Shown here: positions 6,509 to 10,238 of the stretch, one piece after another | Position numbering within the stretch: the first letter of the stretch is position 1 | How the letters are laid out: each line of letters opens with the position of its first letter | The notes under the pieces: model-generated | Told to the model about the DNA's origin: nothing | Seen by the model: the letters and a program-made list of their open reading frames with translations, nothing else | Database searches by the model: none | Made by a program: the position numbers and the translations under genes | Assembly (NCBI GenBank): GCA_005883085.1 | Contig: VBAY01000148.1 | Span: 1-10,238 of the forward strand | Origin: Candidatus Bathyarchaeota archaeon | GTDB lineage: Archaea > Thermoproteota > Bathyarchaeia > 40CM-2-53-6 | Direction of reading: 5' to 3' | Length of the DNA stretch: 10,238 bases

Positions 6509-7072
6509 CTATTGTAGAATGAACAGCGTGAATCCGCTGACGTTTAGGTTGAAGTTGATCCCTGCTCCCAGCACAGTCAGTTCTATTCCTTCATGGATAC
6601 CGCCGGGTGGGTTCCCGAGTTCACAGCCCACTTTGAGGACAGCGTTGAAGACGGGCGTATCGCCAACCTTTAGCGTCACCTGAATGAGGGCAAGTCCGCC
6701 TTCAAAGTTCGATGGTAATCCTTGCGCAGACCCGCTTCCGAAGGAGTGGAACGCAAGCAGCCTCGTCGCGTGCCAGGTGCCTGACGCTCGTGGGGTCCCG
6801 TCGGCCATTTTATGGACGAACGTGCCGTCGCCTGTCGCTGTCATTGAGCGAGTGTCGAAGGTGCCCATTCCCGCGACCGCCACCATGTCACCGTTCGGCG
6901 CACTTGATACATCGGGGCAGGCATCTGGGGCAAGGCTGCAGAGAGGGTCGACACCTAACAGGTACTGGTAGGTCTTGTGGCCACTATCAGCAAAAGCTGT
7001 GGAGGGCAAAACCGTCAACAAGAGAGCAGAAAGCAATAGAAGAACGCCTTTAGTTGTTCTCATCTTCCACAT
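6509..7072 (-). CDS. Secreted protein of unknown function
   Basis: This 187-residue product has a classical signal peptide: a basic start (MRTTKG), a leucine-rich core at 10-22 and a likely cleavage after STAFA (residue 28). The mature part has Cys45, Cys52 and Cys150, short repeated Gly/Thr turns (MGTFDTRSMTATGDGTF, 69-85), GTWHATRLLAFHSFGSG (98-114) and a conserved-looking CELGNPPGGIHEGIEL (150-165), suggesting a compact beta-rich fold. Similar short secreted proteins occur in soil archaea and actinobacteria, with no known activity. ATG 7072 overlaps the end of the preceding minus-strand ORF by 23 bases; ATG 7063 (MRTTKG) is an equally good start and gives a more usual signal peptide. A CTTAAG box near 7098 could drive it separately. 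Confidence 0.75.
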   Translation of the reverse strand: MWKMRTTKGVLLLLSALLLTVLPSTAFADSGHKTYQYLLGVDPLCSLAPDACPDVSSAPNGDMVAVAGMGTFDTRSMTATGDGTFVHKMADGTPRASGTWHATRLLAFHSFGSGSAQGLPSNFEGGLALIQVTLKVGDTPVFNAVLKVGCELGNPPGGIHEGIELTVLGAGINFNLNVSGFTLFILQ

Positions 7073-7319
7073 TCGGACCGAACGTCAAATCGGTCTTAAG
7101 CTTATTGCCCATACGATGTATCCCAGTGAATCCGCGTCTTTCCAGGGGTATCTTGGGATTGAGTTCAAGAAGAGGCTGCAGATCCTTTTGTCTTAACCTC
7201 AGAAGTTCGGCTGTTTTGATTCTGAACCAACAAGGACCAGGTGAGCCCATCTGCACAGATCTCGCCGCACTAACGGCAACGGGAGTGCTGGACCTAACTC
7301 TTGCAGGCAGCCTCTTCAT
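7050..7319 (-). CDS. Probable 89-residue cytoplasmic protein overlapping the secreted-protein gene
   Basis: Reads MKRLPARVRSS, later MGSPGPCWFRIKTAELLRL, and ends KTDLTFGPNVEDENN before TAA at 7050. Purine-rich first codon positions and a sensible charged/hydrophobic pattern in the last 60 residues favour this strand over the opposite frame covering the same bases. The region RIKTAELLRLRQKDLQPLL should be a helix. GGGGAG lies about ten bases before ATG 7319; TTG 7361 is an alternative that lies just behind a TTTAGAAG box. Its stop codon sits within the start of the 6509-7072 gene, so the two are probably co-transcribed and translationally coupled. It is divergent from the winged-helix regulator. 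No family recognised. Confidence 0.45.
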   Translation of the reverse strand: MKRLPARVRSSTPVAVSAARSVQMGSPGPCWFRIKTAELLRLRQKDLQPLLELNPKIPLERRGFTGIHRMGNKLKTDLTFGPNVEDENN

Positions 7320-7365
7320 CGTGAGAGAACTCCCCAACTCTGACAACCTTTGAAGTGACAACGGG

Positions 7366-7387
7366 TAATCCTGACCTAATCCTGACC
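7366..7387. repeat. Tandem 11-base repeat between divergent promoters, candidate operator
   Basis: TAATCCTGACC occurs twice head to tail with no mismatch, one DNA helical turn apart. It lies between a minus-strand TATA-like box (7391-7398) and the minus-strand genes, covering the expected transcription start, and about 95 bases upstream of the regulator gene start. Repeats spaced one turn apart suit binding by a winged-helix dimer. Binding is inferred. Confidence 0.45.
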
Positions 7388-7390
7388 TAT

Positions 7391-7398
7391 CTTCTAAA
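7391..7398 (-). promoter_or_regulatory. TATA-like box for the minus-strand pair
   Basis: Minus strand TTTAGAAG. A start about 27 bases on would fall near 7368, inside the tandem 11-base repeat and a few bases before TTG 7361. Confidence 0.35.
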
Positions 7399-7450
7399 GG
7401 AAGTTAGTCTCCTTCTAGTCTGGCCAAGTCTTAATGCAGGTTGTGGTTGG

Positions 7451-7460
7451 GATCATATCC
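7451..7460 (+). promoter_or_regulatory. TATA-like box of the winged-helix regulator gene
   Basis: GATCATATCC centred 25 bases before ATG 7481, with no ribosome binding site at that ATG. This fits a leaderless transcript and supports the shorter start of the regulator. Confidence 0.4.
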
Positions 7461-7480
7461 GGGACGGCAGAAACGTGGGG

Positions 7481-7792
7481 ATGTCCAGGTCCAGTTCGGA
7501 AATATCCTGGAAGCGTCTGTTGTGGTATGTTCTGGCCGGGTCCCGAGGAGGTCCCAACCGTGGAAGAATCATCAATCTCCTACGAAGAGAACCCTACAAC
7601 ATCAACAAGCTTGCAGAAGCTCTCCATGTTCACTACAGGGTTGCCGAGCATCATATTCGGGCTCTCGAGAAGAATCATCTCGTTTCATCTGCTGGAGAGA
7701 AGTACGGGAAGCTCTACTTTCTATCGCCCGAGATGGAAGCACATCTACCTCTCTTCGACGAGATATGGGCCCAGATCAGACCTAGGGTTTGA
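7481..7792 (+). CDS. ArsR-like winged helix-turn-helix transcriptional regulator
   Basis: The 103-residue product is essentially one winged helix-turn-helix domain. Helix 1 is NRGRIINLLRREP; INKLAEALHVHYRVAEHHIRALEKN contains the turn and recognition helix; LVSSAGEKYGKLYFLS forms the beta wing. The C-terminal EMEAHLPLFDEIWAQI is an amphipathic helix suited to dimerisation. No cysteine metal site is present, so arsenic sensing is not implied. The frame is open from 7355, but I start at ATG 7481 because of the TATA-like box 25 bases upstream and because the extra 42 residues do not look coding. It heads a cassette with the membrane protein (18 bases downstream) and a secreted protein, a pairing common in archaea where the membrane protein may act as anti-regulator or sensor. 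Confidence 0.82.
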   Translation: MSRSSSEISWKRLLWYVLAGSRGGPNRGRIINLLRREPYNINKLAEALHVHYRVAEHHIRALEKNHLVSSAGEKYGKLYFLSPEMEAHLPLFDEIWAQIRPRV

Positions 7793-7796
7793 GCAG

Positions 7797-7804
7797 GAGG
7801 TGAA
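7797..7804 (+). promoter_or_regulatory. Perfect Shine-Dalgarno site of the membrane protein gene
   Basis: GGAGGTGA, an eight-base match to the archaeal 16S rRNA 3' end, six bases before ATG 7811 and just past the regulator stop. It indicates that the gene is internal to an operon. Confidence 0.8.
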
Positions 7805-7810
7805 GGGATA

Positions 7811-8095
7811 ATGTCTTTCCTCATGGACCTTAGCATGTACACAGCCGCTATAAGTGCGGTTCTTCTGTTGGTTCTAGTCGCAGTCTACCTTCGCGTTTAC
7901 AGGGACACTCACGCCCAGTTTAGCCTGGGCTTGAGTGTTTTCGCATCGATCCTCTTCGCCCAGAACATCCTCGCAGTCTACTCGTTCCTCACCATGGCTT
8001 CGTACATCCAAGACCCATTCCTTCCCTACCTACTGAGCATCAACGTTGCCGAGGCCCTGGCCATCATCGCTCTCCTGCGAACAACAACGCGGTGA
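7811..8095 (+). CDS. Small three-helix membrane protein
   Basis: The 94-residue product has three hydrophobic segments, about residues 10-28 (YTAAISAVLLLVLVAVYL), 37-60 (FSLGLSVFASILFAQNILAVYSFL) and 70-89 (FLPYLLSINVAEALAIIALL), with the basic YLRVYRDTH loop after the first. Size and topology match the small membrane proteins that follow ArsR-type regulators in many archaea (similar to the DUF7521 group of haloarchaea). Function is unknown; a role in sensing envelope state or holding the regulator at the membrane is inference from this linkage. Start is fixed by GGAGGTGA six bases upstream. It lies 18 bases after the regulator and 95 bases before the secreted-protein gene. Confidence 0.8.
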   Translation: MSFLMDLSMYTAAISAVLLLVLVAVYLRVYRDTHAQFSLGLSVFASILFAQNILAVYSFLTMASYIQDPFLPYLLSINVAEALAIIALLRTTTR

Positions 8096-8173
8096 AAAAC
8101 TACACCTAATCTACACTTAATCTCGCTAAACCCGTAAAGTATCCGGTCCGAGAAAGCTACCTACGAGAATCCG

Positions 8174-8181
8174 GGAGGTGA
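8174..8181 (+). promoter_or_regulatory. Perfect Shine-Dalgarno site of the small secreted-protein gene
   Basis: GGAGGTGA nine bases before ATG 8191. The mRNA must therefore have a leader here, either from read-through of the upstream pair or from a start in the 95-base gap. Confidence 0.8.
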
Positions 8182-8190
8182 ATTGCAAGA

Positions 8191-8589
8191 ATGAAAACTC
8201 TTACCATGGCGTTCTTCTCGGCCCTTGTTATCGCACTGGTCCTCCCAGTAACACCGGCTTTTGCAGCCACGCCTGGCTTAGGTAACCTCTATTACAACGG
8301 GACCATAGTCAGAACTGTGGTTCCCCCAGCGGCTTTTCCCAATGAAGGCCTGGACAATTTCTACAAGGTAACAAACGGTGCCACAGGACAGCTCGGGATC
8401 GCGGCCGTTGCTCCCGGAAGTTCAGACTATCACGGTGGTCATTGGAAGGTATTCACTGTAACCTTTGACTCAGGAATCACACCCGTACTACTGACCTCGG
8501 AACAGGCAGTTCTCTCAGCCCAGAACGCCGGGATGGTAACCGTGACTCGAAATGCCGCTGCTGACTTTCTCTGCCCGGTTCAACTATAA
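8191..8589 (+). CDS. Small secreted protein of unknown function
   Basis: The 132-residue product opens with a signal peptide (MKTLTMAFFSALVIALVLP, likely cleaved after AFA at 25). The mature chain is beta-rich, with LYYNGTIVRTVVPPAAF, a GLDNFYKVTNGATGQ middle, and a conserved-looking C-terminal block: YHGGHWKVFTVTF (73-85), PVLLTSEQAVLSA (91-103), GMVTVTRNAAADFLCPV (107-123 or so). The block HGG.W.V...T...LLT...AVL.A...G.VTVTR..AADF.CP recurs in short secreted proteins of archaea and actinobacteria. One cysteine remains near the end, so intermolecular pairing or no disulfide. Function unknown. It closes the regulator/membrane-protein cassette and is followed by a hairpin terminator. Confidence 0.78.
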   Translation: MKTLTMAFFSALVIALVLPVTPAFAATPGLGNLYYNGTIVRTVVPPAAFPNEGLDNFYKVTNGATGQLGIAAVAPGSSDYHGGHWKVFTVTFDSGITPVLLTSEQAVLSAQNAGMVTVTRNAAADFLCPVQL

Positions 8590-8609
8590 CATCGAGTCGA
8601 AGAGCTTTA

Positions 8610-8646
8610 GCCCCTGCCTAGAAAAGCCAGGGCATTCCCATTTTTT
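8610..8646 (+). terminator. Hairpin plus T6 terminator of the regulator cassette
   Basis: GCCCCTG at 8610-8616 pairs with CAGGGC at 8628-8633, with one bulged C, and T6 follows at 8641-8646. It lies about 20 bases after the secreted-protein stop. Confidence 0.6.
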
Positions 8647-8671
8647 CTATCAGGACTAGTAAGACGGCTCT

Positions 8672-8692
8672 CGGGTTCCCGTAGCGGGCCCG
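8672..8692. repeat. Very GC-rich perfect hairpin
   Basis: CGGG-TT-CCCG-TAG-CGGG-CCCG folds into eight G-C pairs with a two-base bulge and a three-base loop. An alternative outer stem TCGGG (8671-8675)/CCCGA (8693-8697) and a ten-base palindrome GCGGGCCCGC (8684-8693) overlap it. No T-run follows, so it is not an ordinary terminator. It could be part of a structured RNA or a DNA site. Confidence 0.55.
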
Positions 8693-8732
8693 CCCGAATT
8701 CCCAGCGTTAAGGTTGAACAATGAAACGGTTT

Positions 8733-8757
8733 GAGAGTTTCAGGGATTGAAACTTTC
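8733..8757. repeat. Single inverted repeat resembling a CRISPR repeat end
   Basis: AGTTTCA and TGAAACT flank GGGAT, extending to a ten-base stem with one mismatch. GTTTCA...GGGATTGAAAC (8737-8753) looks like the ends of archaeal CRISPR repeats, but only one 17-base copy exists and no array is present. Confidence 0.5.
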
Positions 8758-8881
8758 TAGCATGATGAGATTTCCACACAGTTCACGGAGAAAGTCAGTA
8801 GCGGCTCATAGTTCTTCTGAGTTGTGAGTCGGTGAGCAGAAGATGATAAGAACCCCGACCAGGTAGAGAAACGGAGATTGT

Positions 8882-9034
8882 ATGGAGAACGTTAGGGTCT
8901 CGCCCGGCAAAGCCGTATCGGTAGGGGAAGTTTCCGTTGAGAACAAGACTGGCAACTCGATAGTTGTTCGGTACGACAACGCCCGTAAAACCGTGTTGCT
9001 AGTTGATTGCTGTCTAGAAGAACAAGGAAAATGA
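8882..9034 (+). CDS. 50-residue hypothetical protein, first of an overlapping pair
   Basis: ATG 8882 is preceded by GGAG five bases upstream, and an in-frame TAG lies just before. The product MENVRVSPGKAVSVGEVSVE... ends VVRYDNARKTVLLVDCCLEE plus three residues. It alternates polar and hydrophobic residues like a small beta-sheet domain and has an adjacent cysteine pair near the end (residues 43-44), which could bind metal or form a disulfide. There is no signal peptide. Its TGA overlaps the ATG of the next gene as ATGA. A longer minus-strand frame over the same bases looks like a shadow. No family recognised. Confidence 0.55.
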   Translation: MENVRVSPGKAVSVGEVSVENKTGNSIVVRYDNARKTVLLVDCCLEEQGK

Positions 9035-9234
9035 AGAATGGCAAACTTCTCGCAGCGGCGCCGGTTTTCCTCGCAGTCTTCTTCTTGGCCCCTCTGATAC
9101 CACGAGAGGTGGACGTTCCATGCCAAGGAACCTCGGGTAAGTCGATGCCTGGGACTGCTTGGGAGTCAACGAGTTATGCCCTGTTCGGAATTGGAATCTT
9201 AATCCCTCCACCACCAGTGGCGCGTATTGCCTGA
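9031..9234 (+). CDS. 67-residue membrane or secreted small protein, second of the pair
   Basis: The ATG at 9031 overlaps the previous stop (ATGA), the standard arrangement for translational re-initiation. The product begins MKNGKLLAAAPVFLAVFFLA, a signal or anchor, followed by PLIPREVDVPCQGTSGKS with a single cysteine and ending SYALFGIGILIPPPPVARIA. The hydrophobic tail with four prolines could be a second membrane contact. A start at 9007 is open in the same frame but would put a charged leader before the signal and remove the overlap. Similar tiny proteins with a signal, a VPC motif and a G.G-rich tail occur in uncultured archaea; function unknown. It faces the YHS gene across 36 bases. 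Confidence 0.6.
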   Translation: MKNGKLLAAAPVFLAVFFLAPLIPREVDVPCQGTSGKSMPGTAWESTSYALFGIGILIPPPPVARIA

Positions 9235-9270
9235 TCGGGCTCGGTTCTGTTCGGTTTGCTAACGCGCCTA

Positions 9271-9417
9271 CTATTGGTGTCCGTATCGGTGAGAGTCCTT
9301 GTCGAACGTGGTCTTACATGATGTTGAGCAGAAGTAGAAGGTCTTGTCCCCGTGTTTCGAGGTAAGGTTCGTTTTCTTCTCGTCCACCACCATGCCACAC
9401 ACTGGATCTTTTTGCAT
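9271..9417 (-). CDS. YHS-domain protein linked to copper ATPase
   Basis: The minus strand encodes 48 residues that are one YHS domain: DPVCGMVVD (4-12), then KTFYFCSTSC (25-34) and a final F...S..Y, with the three conserved cysteines at 7, 30 and 34. YHS domains occur fused to or beside P1B-type copper ATPases and are taken to bind or hand over copper. ATG 9417 follows the ATPase stop by 11 bases and uses GGAGGTGGA, which overlaps that stop codon, so the two are one operon with coupled translation. The gene is short enough for automatic annotation to miss. Confidence 0.9.
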   Translation of the reverse strand: MQKDPVCGMVVDEKKTNLTSKHGDKTFYFCSTSCKTTFDKDSHRYGHQ

Positions 9418-9420
9418 TTG

Positions 9421-9429
9421 TCCACCTCC
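9421..9429 (-). promoter_or_regulatory. Shine-Dalgarno site of the YHS gene overlapping the ATPase stop
   Basis: Minus-strand GGAGGTGGA begins at the last base of the ATPase TAG and ends three bases before ATG 9417. Ribosomes finishing the ATPase would be placed on the YHS start. Confidence 0.75.
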
Positions 9430-10238
9430 TAGATTTTCGGCGTGAATCTCCGCAGCAATAGCGAGTTCGAGACGACTGTTACTGAGCTGAACGCCATTGC
9501 TCCTCCTGCGAGGAGCGGGAGCACGTTATAGATTCCGGGACCAAGGAAGGGCACCAGGATCCCTGCGGCTATCGGGATTAGGGCCACATTGTAGAGGAAG
9601 GCCCAGAGCAGGTTCTGTTTGATCTTTCTCACAGTAGCCTTGCTCAGCTGTAACGCCTTGACCACGTCCCTGAGGTCATCCTTAATCAGAATTATCCCTC
9701 CCGTCTCTTTCGCCACATCTGTCCCGCTTCCGATTGCGATTCCGACGTCCGCCTTGGCCAAGGCGGGAGCATCATTGATCCCATCTCCAACCATAGCTAC
9801 TCTCTTACCATCGGCTTGCAACTTCTCGATTACCTTCTCCTTCTCGTCAGGGCGGACATTTGCAATGACTTGGTCGATGTTAAGGCTTGAAGCAATTGTT
9901 TTGGCAGTTCTTTCATTATCGCCTGTGAGCATGATCACATTGAGCCCCATTGCCCTCAAGCTCCTAACGGCGCTCGCTGAGGTCTCTTTCAACGTGTCCG
10001 CGAGCCCCAGAATCGCCCAGGGTTCTCCATCAACCGCCAAGAATACAGCTGTCTTTCCGTCGTTCTGCAACCGCTCTAGCTGTTCGGAATTACTTTCCAC
10101 TGGGACGAAGAATTTTCTCATCAGGTCAGTATTGCCCAATAGGACGCCGCGGCCATCCGCGTCTGCTCTGATACCAAGGCCTGGAATGGCCTCGAACTTT
10201 GAAGGAGATGACAGGTCTGACTGCAGCTTGCGGGCTTC
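9429..10238 (-). CDS. copA: Copper-exporting P1B-type ATPase, C-terminal part
   Basis: The frame enters from the right edge and gives the last 269 residues. It starts in the nucleotide-binding domain (FEAIPGLGIRADADGRGVLLGN), then the P-domain with MLTGDN (about 103-108), PDEK and GDGINDAPALAKADVGIA (151-168), then two final membrane helices: NLLWAFLYNVALIPIAAG with the YN pair (about 216-217), and MAFSSVTVVSNSLLL with the MxxSS motif (about 248-252). YN and MxxSS are the metal-site residues of Cu+ (P1B-1) pumps, so it exports cytosolic copper using ATP. The phosphorylated Asp (DKTGT), the CPC helix and any N-terminal metal-binding domain are outside the window. The TTG at 10139 is internal, not a start. 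It forms an operon with the YHS gene. Confidence 0.93.
   Translation of the reverse strand, partial: EARKLQSDLSSPSKFEAIPGLGIRADADGRGVLLGNTDLMRKFFVPVESNSEQLERLQNDGKTAVFLAVDGEPWAILGLADTLKETSASAVRSLRAMGLNVIMLTGDNERTAKTIASSLNIDQVIANVRPDEKEKVIEKLQADGKRVAMVGDGINDAPALAKADVGIAIGSGTDVAKETGGIILIKDDLRDVVKALQLSKATVRKIKQNLLWAFLYNVALIPIAAGILVPFLGPGIYNVLPLLAGGAMAFSSVTVVSNSLLLRRFTPKI

Noticed and set aside
6385..6522. Plus-strand 45-codon frame
   Set aside because: It runs through the tandem 12-base repeat and the A6-G5-T6 element, has no ribosome site and ends inside the neighbouring gene.
7355..7480. Extension of the winged-helix regulator to an upstream ATG at 7355
   Set aside because: The extra 42 codons look non-coding, run through the tandem repeat and promoter box, and the domain is complete from ATG 7481.
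8660..8712. Possible tRNA 3' end or attachment site (GGGCCC and AATTCGGGC on the minus strand)
   Set aside because: No TTC T-loop, D-arm or anticodon arm can be folded from the flanks on either strand, and no integrase or matching repeat is present.
8806..9126. Minus-strand 106-codon frame
   Set aside because: It lies opposite two plus-strand small genes that have a ribosome site, an ATGA overlap and a signal peptide; its own sequence is rich in unlikely residue runs and has no ribosome site.

Overview
The window reads as archaeal genomic DNA. Three signs point that way. Short AT-rich boxes sit about 25-30 bases upstream of start codons with almost no leader. Internal operon genes carry perfect or near-perfect GGAGGTGA ribosome binding sites. 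The gene set is also archaeal in flavour: an ArsR-like winged-helix regulator followed by a three-helix membrane protein, many short secreted proteins, and a P1B-type copper ATPase with a separate small YHS protein. A mesophilic soil or sediment lineage related to Thaumarchaeota or Bathyarchaeota is a guess from gene style only. I see no insertion sequence, integrase, CRISPR array, rRNA or tRNA.

Layout. From 1 to about 1402 (minus) there is a DEAH/RHA-type superfamily 2 helicase, cut by the left edge, with all motifs from Walker A to motif VI visible. 1697-3493 (minus) is a large secreted beta-propeller-like protein. 3701-4444 (minus) is a Pol-beta-type nucleotidyltransferase and 4571-5113 (minus) is a YhbP/UPF0306-like split-barrel protein. 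Upstream of the latter lie a 23-codon ORF with a strong Shine-Dalgarno site and a 55-codon ORF on the same strand. 5634-6146 (minus) is a membrane-anchored or secreted protein made of two tandem copies of a roughly 70-residue unit. 6509-7072 (minus) is a secreted protein, preceded by and overlapping a probable 89-residue ORF.

At about 7370-7480 transcription diverges. To the right runs a three-gene plus-strand cassette: winged-helix regulator (7481-7792), three-helix membrane protein (7811-8095) and small secreted protein (8191-8589), closed by a hairpin plus T-run terminator. A tandem 11-base repeat between the divergent promoters is a candidate operator. After a gene-poor stretch with two strong hairpins come two tiny overlapping plus-strand genes (8882-9034 and 9031-9234). 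The right edge holds the C-terminal part of a CopA-like Cu+ ATPase (minus) followed at once by a 48-residue YHS-domain protein, a copper-handling operon.

Taken together, the middle of the window is dominated by envelope and secreted proteins under local one-component control, and the right edge by copper export. The most system-like parts are the regulator/membrane/secreted cassette with its divergent secreted-protein partner, the coupled pair of very small genes near 9000, and the short ORFs stacked ahead of the YhbP-like gene.
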